From contig JAOPXF010000267.1 in assembly GCA_025965295.1 (NCBI GenBank), forward strand, positions 1-8,700: a stretch of DNA of 8,700 nucleotides, read 5' to 3'. The notes beneath the pieces were generated by a model. It was not told the origin of the DNA. It did no database searches and worked only from the letters and a program-made list of their open reading frames with translations. Both the position numbers and the translations under genes were made by a program. The first letter of the stretch is position 1; each line of letters begins with the position of its first letter. Source of the DNA: Nocardioides sp. Its GTDB lineage: Bacteria > Actinomycetota > Actinomycetes > Propionibacteriales > Nocardioidaceae. Shown here piece by piece: positions 1-5,146 of this stretch.

Positions 1-21
1 GGCCGTCGCACCGGGCTGCCC

Positions 22-45
22 TATCGTGGCGGGGTCATCCACGAT
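22..45. promoter_or_regulatory. Dyad overlapping a possible -10 box upstream of the SDR gene
   Basis: A perfect 7-bp inverted repeat, ATCGTGG (23-29) and CCACGAT (39-45), is separated by 9 bp. Its left arm overlaps TATCGT (22-27), which fits the actinobacterial -10 pattern TANNNT. The matching -35 would fall at or before the window edge, so the promoter cannot be completed. The dyad has the size of a typical dimeric regulator site, but no regulator is linked to it here. Confidence 0.25.
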
Positions 46-69
46 CGACCGGCGAGCGCCGGCGTACAC

Positions 70-75
70 AAGGAG
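70..75 (+). promoter_or_regulatory. Ribosome binding site of the SDR gene
   Basis: AAGGAG lies 7 bases before the ATG at 83. It fixes that ATG as the start rather than the in-frame GTG at 26, which has no ribosome binding site and would add residues that do not look like an SDR N-terminus. A 6-bp hairpin, CCGGCG-AG-CGCCGG (49-62), sits just before it and could influence access to the site. Confidence 0.8.
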
Positions 76-82
76 TCAGCTG

Positions 83-850
83 ATGGGTCGCTTTGACGGA
101 CGCGTCGCCGTTGTCACCGGAGCCGCACGCGGCATCGGTTTCGGCACCGCCACCCGCTTCGCCGAGGAGGGCGCCTCGGTCGCGATCATCGACCTCGACG
201 AGTCGGCCGCAGCGGAGGCCGCCGCCAGGCTGCCGCTCCAGGGGAACGCCAAGGCCGTCGGCATCGGGTGCGACGTCAGCGACGCCGCGTCGTCCGAGGC
301 CGCGGTCACCCGCGTCGTCGAGGAGCTCGGTGGCATCCACGTCCTCGTCAACAACGCGGGTGTCACCCGCGACAACCTGCTCTTCAAGATGACCGAGGAC
401 GACTGGGACCTGGTCATGAACGTCCACCTCAAGGGTGCGTTCCTGATGACCAGGGCGGCCCAGAAGCACTTCGTCGAGCAGAAGTACGGCAAGATCCTCA
501 ACCTCTCCAGCGTCTCGGCGCTGGGCAACCGCGGCCAGGCCAACTACTCCGCCGCGAAGATGGGCGTCCAGGGCTTCACCCGCACGCTCGGCATCGAGCT
601 CGGCCCGTTCGGGATCAACGCCAACGCGATCGCGCCCGGCTTCATCGCCACCGAGATGACCGACGCCACCGCCGCCCGGCTCAAGATCGACGTCGAGGAC
701 TTCCGCAAGATGAACGCCGACGCCAACCCGGTCCGCCGGGTCGGCTTCCCCGAGGACATCGCGGCCGCGGCCGCGTTCCTGTGCAGCGACGAGGCGTCGT
801 ACATCACCGGCCAGACGCTGTACGTCGACGGCGGCGCCAAGCTCGGCTGA
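83..850 (+). CDS. SDR-family oxidoreductase (FabG-like, 3-oxoacyl-ACP reductase type)
   Basis: A 255-residue classical short-chain dehydrogenase/reductase, predicted to be a cytoplasmic NAD(P)-dependent oxidoreductase acting on a carbonyl or alcohol group. The glycine-rich cofactor loop TGAARGIG is at residues 12-19, NNAG at 90-93, and the catalytic tetrad is N113, S142, Y155 and K159 (YSAAK). The C-terminal stretch with APGFIATEMT (184-193) and YVDGG (247-251) is typical of FabG-type enzymes, and the length is normal. Asp37 closes the second beta strand (IIDLDE), a position that in SDR enzymes usually favours NAD(H) over NADP(H), although Arg16 in the glycine loop is common in NADP enzymes. 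The fold and family are certain; the substrate is not. It could be a true FabG or a catabolic 3-hydroxyacyl-CoA or alcohol dehydrogenase. There are no fatty-acid genes next to it to decide. Confidence 0.93.
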   Translation: MGRFDGRVAVVTGAARGIGFGTATRFAEEGASVAIIDLDESAAAEAAARLPLQGNAKAVGIGCDVSDAASSEAAVTRVVEELGGIHVLVNNAGVTRDNLLFKMTEDDWDLVMNVHLKGAFLMTRAAQKHFVEQKYGKILNLSSVSALGNRGQANYSAAKMGVQGFTRTLGIELGPFGINANAIAPGFIATEMTDATAARLKIDVEDFRKMNADANPVRRVGFPEDIAAAAAFLCSDEASYITGQTLYVDGGAKLG

Positions 851-863
851 GCGCCGCGACCGG

Positions 864-904
864 GTGGGGCGGCGAACGTCACACCCGCGGACCGCCGTCC
901 CCGC
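864..904 (+). terminator. Possible terminator after the SDR gene
   Basis: GGGGCGGCG (866-874) pairs with CGCCGTCCCC (893-902), leaving one bulged T. The stem extends outward by a G-T and a G-C pair. It starts 14 bases after the SDR stop codon, but there is no run of T behind it, so this is a candidate only. Confidence 0.35.
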
Positions 905-934
905 TGGATTTCCCGGCTGGGCGCTGCCTACCCT
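905..934 (+). promoter_or_regulatory. Weak candidate promoter of the riboswitch-nlpC transcript
   Basis: TACCCT (929-934) fits TANNNT and lies 18 bases after TGGATT (905-910), a poor -35 match. Transcription would start near 941, about 20 bases before the riboswitch aptamer. The placement makes sense, but the motifs are weak. Confidence 0.22.
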
Positions 935-962
935 CTTCGGGCTCTCACCAGAGCTCGCCCGG

Positions 963-1144
963 GTACGCCGAGTCCTGCCCTCCCGGGCCACACCCCCCGA
1001 GATCACGAACGAGGGCAGGAGTGGGGGACCCACACGTTCCGCTGCCGCGGCACCACCGCGGCTCGGGGTGAAGTCGGTCCCGCACGTGCGGGCCCGGCCG
1101 AGCACTTTCCAGCTCGAACCCGACAGCTCACCTCACAGGCGTGG
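963..1144 (+). promoter_or_regulatory. ydaO-yuaA type c-di-AMP riboswitch
   Basis: The conserved blocks of the ydaO aptamer appear in order: GGGGGACCCA (1023-1032), GGGGTGAA (1065-1072) and CGAACCCGACAGCTCACCTC (1115-1134). Pairing agrees. P1 is ACGCC (965-969) with GGCGT (1138-1142), plus a T-G wobble outside it. The next helix is a perfect 10-bp pair, TCCTGCCCTC (973-982) with GAGGGCAGGA (1011-1020). Internal hairpins are GCCGCGG/CCGCGGC (1044-1050/1056-1062) and CCCGCAC/GTGCGGG (1079-1092). The class binds cyclic di-AMP, and in actinobacteria it commonly precedes cell-wall hydrolase genes, which is what follows here. The P1 3' strand ends immediately before the ribosome binding site (1144-1151), so ligand binding could affect initiation as well as transcription. 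I see no clear intrinsic terminator between aptamer and gene. Confidence 0.93.
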
Positions 1145-1151
1145 GAAAGGA
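1144..1151 (+). promoter_or_regulatory. Ribosome binding site of the NlpC/P60 gene
   Basis: GGAAAGGA lies 7 bases before the GTG at 1159 and directly after the riboswitch P1 helix. It rules out the in-frame GTG at 1141, which lies inside P1. Confidence 0.7.
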
Positions 1152-1158
1152 AACACCC

Positions 1159-1656
1159 GTGCCTGCCCTCTTCCGCGCCCCTGTGCGCCTGTTGCTCCCC
1201 GTGCTGGTCGGCGCCCTCGTCGCGACCACACTCCTCACGGCCCCGGCGGCCGACGCCTCGGTGCACGACCGCGAGCGCGTCTCGCGCCACGTCATCACCG
1301 CCCGCGACATCGCCCTGCACCAGATCGGCGACAGGTACGCCTACGGCGCGGCCGGCCCGAACCGCTTCGACTGCTCGGGCCTCGTCTACTACAGCTACCA
1401 CCGCGCCGGCTTCGGCGGCGTGCCCCGCACCTCGTCGGCGCAGGCCGGTCACGCCCGCCACATCAGCAAGAAGGCCCTGCGGCCGGGCGACTTCATGTTC
1501 TTCACCAGTGGCAGCGGTGTCTACCACGTCGCGATCTTCCTGCGCTGGGTGCACGGCCGCGCCCTGATGGTCCACTCGCCGCAGCCGGGGCAGCGGGTCC
1601 GCCGGGCCTTTCCCTGGACCACCCAGTGGTTCGCCGGGACCCTGCGCGGGCGCTGA
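1159..1656 (+). CDS. Secreted NlpC/P60-family peptidoglycan hydrolase
   Basis: A 165-residue protein with a signal peptide and a single NlpC/P60 domain. Such enzymes are cysteine peptidases that cut peptide stems of peptidoglycan (usually D-Glu to diamino acid) outside the membrane. Arg6 and Arg10 precede a hydrophobic core (residues 11-28), and an ADA-S cleavage site is likely after residue 33. The catalytic Cys72 is in RFDCSGLVYYSY; His123 (VYHVAIF) and His139 (MVHSP) complete the usual triad. Y60-G63 (YAYG) and the RPGD motif (108-111) also fit the family. The protein is nearly the minimal domain with no coiled coil, LysM or SH3 wall-binding region, so it may rely on diffusion or a partner. 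It starts with GTG and lies directly behind the c-di-AMP riboswitch, which suggests that wall turnover is tied to turgor or potassium signalling. Confidence 0.92.
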   Translation: MPALFRAPVRLLLPVLVGALVATTLLTAPAADASVHDRERVSRHVITARDIALHQIGDRYAYGAAGPNRFDCSGLVYYSYHRAGFGGVPRTSSAQAGHARHISKKALRPGDFMFFTSGSGVYHVAIFLRWVHGRALMVHSPQPGQRVRRAFPWTTQWFAGTLRGR

Positions 1657-1658
1657 TC

Positions 1659-1691
1659 GCGGGGCCTGCCACACTCGATCGGCGGCCCCGC
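1659..1691 (+). terminator. Possible terminator after the NlpC/P60 gene
   Basis: A perfect 8-bp inverted repeat, GCGGGGCC (1659-1666) and GGCCCCGC (1684-1691), encloses a 17-base loop and begins 2 bases after the stop codon. There is no T-run. A competing GATCG/CGATC pair (1655-1659/1676-1680) exists. The remainder of the gap up to 1792 shows TTGAAG (1756-1761), a possible -35, but no convincing -10 at the right distance. Confidence 0.42.
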
Positions 1692-1792
1692 CGCCCGGTC
1701 CGCGCCACGCCGCGCGGGCGCGCCTCCCCGGCAGTGACGAAGCGTCACCCCACACTTGAAGTCGAGCAATTCACTACACGATCGGAGCTCCA

Positions 1793-2800
1793 GTGCGTCG
1801 CCTCCGCCTGACCGCCGCCGTCCTTGTCTCCGCGAGCCTCCTGCTCGCCGGATGCGGCGGCAAGGACGACCCGTCCGACGACACCACCCCCGCCTCCCAG
1901 AAGGTCGCCGGCGGGACCACGCTCGACTCGACCTGGCCGCTGACCGGGCTGCCGGTGAGCGGGGGCGAGAGCGCGTCGCAGGACCACCCGGTGCTGGTCG
2001 CCAAGATGGACAACACCTACTCCAGTGCGCCCCAGCTGGGCCTCTCGCACGCCGACCTGGTCGTCGAGGAGCTGGTCGAGGGTGGGCTGACCCGCCTCGC
2101 CGCGTTCTACTACTCCGACATCCCCGGCGTGGTCGGCCCGGTGCGCTCGATGCGCGCCAGCGACATCGGGATCGTGTCGCCGGCCGACGCCTCGGTCGTG
2201 ACCAGTGGCGCCGCCGGGCGGACCATCGCGCGGATCAAGGGCGCCGGCATCCAGTACTACGCCGAGGGCTCGAAGGGCTTCGCGCGCGACAGCAGCCGCA
2301 GCGCGCCGTACAACCTCTTCGCCAACCTGAGCGACGTCGCGTCCGGCATCAAGCAGGACGAGGCGCGCCCCGACGACTACCTGCCGTGGGGCGACGAGAA
2401 GGACTTCCCGAAGGGCCAGGCCGCGAAGACCATCTCGGCGACGTTCTCCGGTGGCCACACCACGAACTGGGTCTTCCGCAACGGCGGCTACGTCAACGAG
2501 AACTCCTACGCCGCCGATGGGGACGAGTTCCCGGCCGACACCGTTCTCGTGCTCCGGGTGCAGGTCGGGGACGCGGGCTACACGGACCCGGCCGGCAACC
2601 CGGTCCCCGAGACCAAGTTCACCGGGTCCGGCCAGGCGATGCTCTTCCACGACGGCCGCCTCGTGCGCGGCACCTGGAAGAAGGACTCGCTGACCTCGGC
2701 GCTCACGCTGTCCACCCAGGCCGGGAAGCTGTCCGTGCCCGCCGGCCACACCTGGATCGAGCTGGTGCCCGCCGCCAACGGCGACGTCACCTTCAAGTAG
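1793..2800 (+). CDS. DUF3048 (YerB-like) lipoprotein
   Basis: A 335-residue predicted lipoprotein. The signal peptide (RRLRL, then a hydrophobic stretch) ends in the lipobox LLAGC with Cys21 as the lipidated residue, followed by an Asp/Ser/Thr-rich linker, so the mature protein should be anchored outside the membrane. Residues about 47-190 match the N-terminal DUF3048 domain: WPLTGLPV, PVLVAKMDN (66-74), GLSHADLVVEELVEGGLTR (83-101) and GPVRSMRASDI (115-125). Residues about 210-335 fit the C-terminal domain, including FTGSGQAMLFHDGRLVRGTW (276-295, split here from the downstream GHTWIELVP). The family is widespread in Firmicutes and Actinobacteria; its biochemical function is not established as far as I know. 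The GTG start is supported by GGAG (1784-1787), 5 bases upstream. The 3' end overlaps the convergent tetR gene by 8 bp. Confidence 0.92.
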   Translation: MRRLRLTAAVLVSASLLLAGCGGKDDPSDDTTPASQKVAGGTTLDSTWPLTGLPVSGGESASQDHPVLVAKMDNTYSSAPQLGLSHADLVVEELVEGGLTRLAAFYYSDIPGVVGPVRSMRASDIGIVSPADASVVTSGAAGRTIARIKGAGIQYYAEGSKGFARDSSRSAPYNLFANLSDVASGIKQDEARPDDYLPWGDEKDFPKGQAAKTISATFSGGHTTNWVFRNGGYVNENSYAADGDEFPADTVLVLRVQVGDAGYTDPAGNPVPETKFTGSGQAMLFHDGRLVRGTWKKDSLTSALTLSTQAGKLSVPAGHTWIELVPAANGDVTFK

Positions 2801-3485
2801 CCGACTGCACCCCGCTGGGCGGCTCGACGCCGGTCTCGGCGAGCGCCTGGAAGCCCGCCAGGATGAACCCGATCGCCGTCTCCACGCGCAGCGCGGCGGC
2901 GATCGGGTCCTCCGCGCTCGAGACCGACTCGCCGGCCGACGACATCGCGCCGAAGAAGATCCGCGCGAACGTCTGCACCATGTCCTCGTCGAGCCGCCAG
3001 GTGCCGGCCGTCAGGACCGCCCGGACGATGTCGACGACATTGGCGAAGGTCGAGCGCTCCTCCTGCTCGCGGTAGCGCTCGTAACCGAGGACCGACGGGC
3101 CCTCCTGGATCACGATGCGCCGGTAGCGGGGCTCCTGGACGACGCTGAGGAACGCGCGCAGCCCGGCGAGCGCCTTCTCCCACGGGTCCCGGTGGCCCCG
3201 GAGCGCCCTCTGGATGTGCTTGGCGGCGTCGGTCTCGACCCGTTCGAAGACGGCCTCGAACAGCGCCTGCTTGCCGCTGAAGTGGTGGTAGAGAGCACCC
3301 TTGGTGACCCGCGCCCCGGCGACGATGGCGTCCAGCGACGTCGAGGCGTAGCCGTGGTTGGTGAACAGCTCCTCCGCCACGTCGACCAGCGCCCGCTTCG
3401 TGGAGGCGGAGTACTGCTGGCGCCGGCTGGCCCCGGGAACGCCCGGGACCTTGGGCACCAGCTTGGACACCGAGGATCTGCTCAT
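2793..3485 (-). CDS. TetR/AcrR-family transcriptional regulator
   Basis: A 230-residue TetR-type repressor. A basic N-terminal tail (about 25 residues) leads into the DNA-binding domain: residues 28-76, with STSLDAIVAGARVTKGALYHHFSGKQ as the helix-turn-helix region (48-73; key residues T49, G57, T61-G63, Y66-F69). The remaining helical region (about 80-220) is the usual ligand-binding and dimerisation part, too variable to predict an inducer. The ATG at 3485 has no ribosome binding site but is exactly 6 bases after TACACT on the same strand, so the transcript is probably leaderless. It is divergent from the unknown gene at 3629 across a region with several palindromes, so control of that gene and of itself is the obvious inference. 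The stop codon lies inside the end of the DUF3048 gene. Confidence 0.94.
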   Translation of the reverse strand: MSRSSVSKLVPKVPGVPGASRRQQYSASTKRALVDVAEELFTNHGYASTSLDAIVAGARVTKGALYHHFSGKQALFEAVFERVETDAAKHIQRALRGHRDPWEKALAGLRAFLSVVQEPRYRRIVIQEGPSVLGYERYREQEERSTFANVVDIVRAVLTAGTWRLDEDMVQTFARIFFGAMSSAGESVSSAEDPIAAALRVETAIGFILAGFQALAETGVEPPSGVQSAT

Positions 3486-3491
3486 CCCGGG

Positions 3492-3497
3492 AGTGTA
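3492..3497 (-). promoter_or_regulatory. -10 box of the leaderless tetR transcript
   Basis: On the minus strand TACACT is followed by 6 bases and then the ATG at 3485, so the predicted first transcribed base is the A of the start codon. No good -35 is visible 17-18 bases upstream. Confidence 0.55.
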
Positions 3498-3528
3498 GGG
3501 CGTGGCTCTGAGACCGACCGGGAGTACG

Positions 3529-3544
3529 GGTGACCCGGATCACC
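3529..3544. promoter_or_regulatory. Imperfect 16-bp palindrome near the tetR promoter
   Basis: GGTGACCCGGATCACC has 5-bp arms (GGTGA/TCACC) and one mismatched pair in the centre. It lies about 30 bp upstream of the tetR -10 box. It differs in sequence from the TACCG-type sites further right, so it may be a site for another protein or chance. Confidence 0.3.
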
Positions 3545-3554
3545 GGCGGGCGGC

Positions 3555-3584
3555 TTGCATACCGACGGTACGGCGCCGTACCGT
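3555..3584 (+). promoter_or_regulatory. Candidate promoter of the 174-residue protein gene
   Basis: TTGCAT (3555-3560) as -35 and TACCGT (3579-3584, fits TANNNT) as -10 are 18 bases apart. Transcription would start near 3591, leaving a leader of about 38 bases with a good ribosome binding site. The -10 lies inside the palindromes described separately, as expected for a repressed promoter. A second -10 candidate is TACGGT (3596-3601). Confidence 0.45.
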
Positions 3585-3602
3585 GAGTACGTACTTACGG
3601 TA
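3560..3602. promoter_or_regulatory. Overlapping TetR-type operator palindromes
   Basis: Four copies of the half-site TACCG/CGGTA (3560, 3566, 3579, 3598) form overlapping inverted repeats. These are TACCG-A-CGGTA (3560-3570); a perfect 20-bp palindrome, ACGGTACGGCGCCGTACCGT (3565-3584); and a 24-bp palindrome with one mismatched pair (3579-3602), with arms TACCGT and ACGGTA around AGTACGTACT. The last two share TACCGT, which is also the proposed -10. The size and symmetry fit binding by TetR dimers, possibly two dimers on overlapping faces. That the adjacent regulator binds here is inference. Confidence 0.72.
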
Positions 3603-3616
3603 TGTGAGTGTCCGAC

Positions 3617-3622
3617 AAGGAG
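3617..3622 (+). promoter_or_regulatory. Ribosome binding site deciding the start at 3629
   Basis: AAGGAG, 6 bases before ATG 3629. The alternative in-frame GTG at 3608 would place this site inside the coding region and has no site of its own. Confidence 0.8.
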
Positions 3623-3628
3623 CAGACC

Positions 3629-4153
3629 ATGACCTGGACTTCCTTCCACAACCGCGGAGAGATCCTCCGCTCCGTGATCGCCGCCGCCGACGCCCGCCGC
3701 GACGGCCTCCTCCCGATGGACGTCGAGGGCGTGAGCGAGACCTTCGGTGACCAGCTGACCCTCCTGGGCGCCCTCAGCCTGCGCTGGCACACCCGGCTCG
3801 CCGGCCACATCGAGCGCGAGCTGATGCACCAGCCGCTGGACCTCGAGTCGGCCGTCGTCACGGCCTGGCAGCAGACCGCCCAGGAGCTGCCCGGCGTCCG
3901 TGCGGTGCTCGACCGCCACCGGGCCGAGCCGCTCGACGCGGCGATGGCCGAGGCGATGGCCAAGGCGACCGCCAAGGAGCGCATCCTGCTGGCCGTGATG
4001 GCCGGGCAGGTCAGCTCCCAGGACGCGGCCGCCGCCCGGGTGGGTGCCACGCTGGAGGACAAGGCCCGCGCCTCGTTCCGGCCGGTCCACCGGATCCCGG
4101 CCGACAGCCCCGCCGGTCTCCTCGACCGGATCAAGGCCGCCCTCGCGGCCTGA
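3629..4153 (+). CDS. Uncharacterised protein, probably TetR-controlled
   Basis: A 174-residue soluble protein that I do not recognise as a named family. It has no signal peptide, membrane segment or cysteine. The sequence looks mostly helical, beginning MTWTSFHNRGEIL. A conserved-looking block (41-70) contains DQLTLLGALSLRWHTRLAGH and ERELMHQP; an Ala/Met/Lys-rich helix follows (102-126). The C-terminal part (149-174) has FRPVHRIPADSPAGLLDRIK. Trp53-His54, His60 and His67 are spaced so that a metal or cofactor site is conceivable, but nothing proves one. It is divergent from a TetR regulator, has a strong ribosome binding site and operator-covered promoter, and ends before a strong terminator, so it appears to be a single-gene inducible unit. 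Homologues likely exist in related actinobacteria. Confidence 0.8.
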   Translation: MTWTSFHNRGEILRSVIAAADARRDGLLPMDVEGVSETFGDQLTLLGALSLRWHTRLAGHIERELMHQPLDLESAVVTAWQQTAQELPGVRAVLDRHRAEPLDAAMAEAMAKATAKERILLAVMAGQVSSQDAAAARVGATLEDKARASFRPVHRIPADSPAGLLDRIKAALAA

Positions 4154-4181
4154 CCCACTGCCGGTCCCGGCCGCCCGATCC

Positions 4182-4263
4182 AGACAGACCCCGGTGCCGA
4201 CGCACCCTCCCCCCGCGGTTCCCCCCACCGCGACCCCGCGTCGGCCCGGGGCTGTCTCCATTT
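4182..4263 (+). terminator. Strong bulged terminator hairpin
   Basis: The left arm (4182-4203) AGACAG-A-CCCCGG-T-GCCGACGC pairs with the right arm (4238-4257) GCGTCGGC-CCGGGG-CTGTCT over 20 base pairs, with only a single bulged A and a single bulged T on the left. The 34-base loop holds a further 5-bp hairpin, CGCGG/CCGCG (4214-4218/4228-4232). A short CCATTT follows the stem. It starts 29 bases after the stop of the 174-residue protein gene, so it probably ends that transcript and isolates yqgE. Confidence 0.65.
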
Positions 4264-4277
4264 CGGTGCGGGTGGGT

Positions 4278-4283
4278 GATGAT
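4278..4283 (+). promoter_or_regulatory. Possible -10 box of a leaderless yqgE transcript
   Basis: GATGAT ends 6 bases before the ATG at 4290, the same spacing as at the tetR and iclR starts in this window. The first base departs from TANNNT. GGGG (4284-4287) is too close to the ATG to be a normal ribosome binding site. Confidence 0.35.
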
Positions 4284-4289
4284 GGGGAC

Positions 4290-4847
4290 ATGACCGAGGC
4301 CCAGGCAGGGATGCTGCTGGTGGCGACCCCTGCCCTGGTCGACCCGAACTTCGCCGACACCGTCGTGCTGCTCCTCGACGTCGACGAGAACGGCGCCCTC
4401 GGCGTCGTGCTCAACCGGCCCTCGGTGGTGCCGGTCGCCGAGGTGCTCGCCGACTGGGGCGACGTCGTCGCCGAGCCCGAGGTCCTCTTCCACGGCGGCC
4501 CGGTGAGCACCGAGGGTGCCCTGGCCGTCGCGCTGCTGCGCGACGAGGACGACGTACCCGTCGGTTTCCGTGAGGTCGAGGGCCGGCTCGGCCTGGTCGA
4601 CCTCGACACGCCGGTCGAGCTGGTCGACGGCAGCCTCCAGGGGCTGCGGATCTTCGCCGGGTACGCCGGCTGGGGAGCCGCCCAGCTGCACGGCGAGATC
4701 GAGGAGGGCAGCTGGTACGTCGTGCCCGCGCAGGCCCCCGACGTCTTCCGCACCGACCCGACCGACCTCCTGCGCGACGTGCTGCGCCGTCAGCCCGGCG
4801 AGCTGGCGTGGCACTCCACACGTCCTGCCGACCCCGACCTGAACTGA
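4290..4847 (+). CDS. YqgE/AlgH family protein (UPF0301)
   Basis: A 185-residue cytoplasmic protein of the YqgE/AlgH (DUF179) family. Family signatures are clear: the N-terminal GMLLVATPALVDPNFADTVV (residues 7-26, with DPNF at 18-21), GALGVVLNRP (35-44), FHGGPV (67-72) and FAGYAGWGAAQLHGEIEEGSW (122-142, key residues G124-Y125-A126-G127-W128-G129). Length is normal. The family is conserved across bacteria; AlgH was named for an effect on alginate genes in Pseudomonas, but a direct molecular role is not settled, and nothing here adds one. The ATG is chosen because MTEAQAGMLLVATP is the usual family start. It is followed at 26 bp by the DUF3039 gene in the same direction. Confidence 0.93.
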   Translation: MTEAQAGMLLVATPALVDPNFADTVVLLLDVDENGALGVVLNRPSVVPVAEVLADWGDVVAEPEVLFHGGPVSTEGALAVALLRDEDDVPVGFREVEGRLGLVDLDTPVELVDGSLQGLRIFAGYAGWGAAQLHGEIEEGSWYVVPAQAPDVFRTDPTDLLRDVLRRQPGELAWHSTRPADPDLN

Positions 4848-4860
4848 CCCCGGCCTGATC

Positions 4861-4866
4861 TACAGT
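4861..4866 (+). promoter_or_regulatory. -10 box of a leaderless DUF3039 transcript
   Basis: TACAGT lies 7 bases before the GTG at 4874. CTGAAC (4839-4844), 16 bases upstream, is a partial -35. There is no ribosome binding site before 4874, which supports leaderless initiation and that GTG over those at 4865 and 4868, which overlap or crowd the box. Confidence 0.55.
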
Positions 4867-4873
4867 GGTGTCC

Positions 4874-5146
4874 GTGACTATCGGATTCTCGCCCGGGCTC
4901 AAGGTCGACGAAGACGTCCGCCAGGACCGTCGCACCCTGCCGACCGACGACGGGGACCACGAGAAGTTCTCGCACTACGTCGACAAGCACCAGCTCACCG
5001 AGGCGATGGTGATGGGCACGCCCGTCGTCGCCCTGTGCGGCAAGGTCTGGGTCCCGAGCCGGGCCCCGGAGAAGTTCCCCGTCTGCCCGGAGTGCAAGGA
5101 GATCTGGGAAGAGATGCAGCCCGGTGGCGGGGACGACGACGCGTGA
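4874..5146 (+). CDS. DUF3039 domain-containing protein
   Basis: A 90-residue protein of the actinobacterial DUF3039 family; function unknown. The N-terminal 25 residues are variable. Residues 26-80 carry the family pattern: DDGDHEKFSHYV (26-36 region, His29 and His34), MGTPVVALCGKVWVPSR (47-63) and FPVCPECKEIWE (68-79). Cys55, Cys71 and Cys74, possibly with a histidine, could hold a zinc ion in a ribbon-like fold, which is inference from spacing. An acidic tail (GGGDDDA) ends the protein. The stop codon overlaps the start of the helicase gene (GTGA), so the two proteins are likely made together and may act together. The reading frame and family are secure; a role in nucleic-acid handling is suggested only by the neighbour. 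Confidence 0.9.
   Translation: MTIGFSPGLKVDEDVRQDRRTLPTDDGDHEKFSHYVDKHQLTEAMVMGTPVVALCGKVWVPSRAPEKFPVCPECKEIWEEMQPGGGDDDA

Noticed and set aside
831..857. Inverted repeat GCGGCGC/GCGCCGC across the SDR stop codon
   Set aside because: The left arm is coding sequence for a conserved C-terminus and there is no T-run; the hairpin at 864-904 is a better terminator candidate.
939..962. GGGCTCT-CACC-AGAGCTCGCCC as a hairpin before the riboswitch
   Set aside because: Only about five contiguous pairs form before mismatches; too weak to call.
35..1105. A 356-codon minus-strand open frame across the SDR gene and the riboswitch
   Set aside because: It opposes a certain SDR gene and a conserved RNA element, and the translation is Arg/Gly/Val-rich without motifs.
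1756..3075. A 439-codon plus-strand frame overlapping the DUF3048 gene
   Set aside because: It is the +1-type shadow of the DUF3048 gene and then runs antisense to tetR; Arg/Pro-rich composition, no ribosome binding site.
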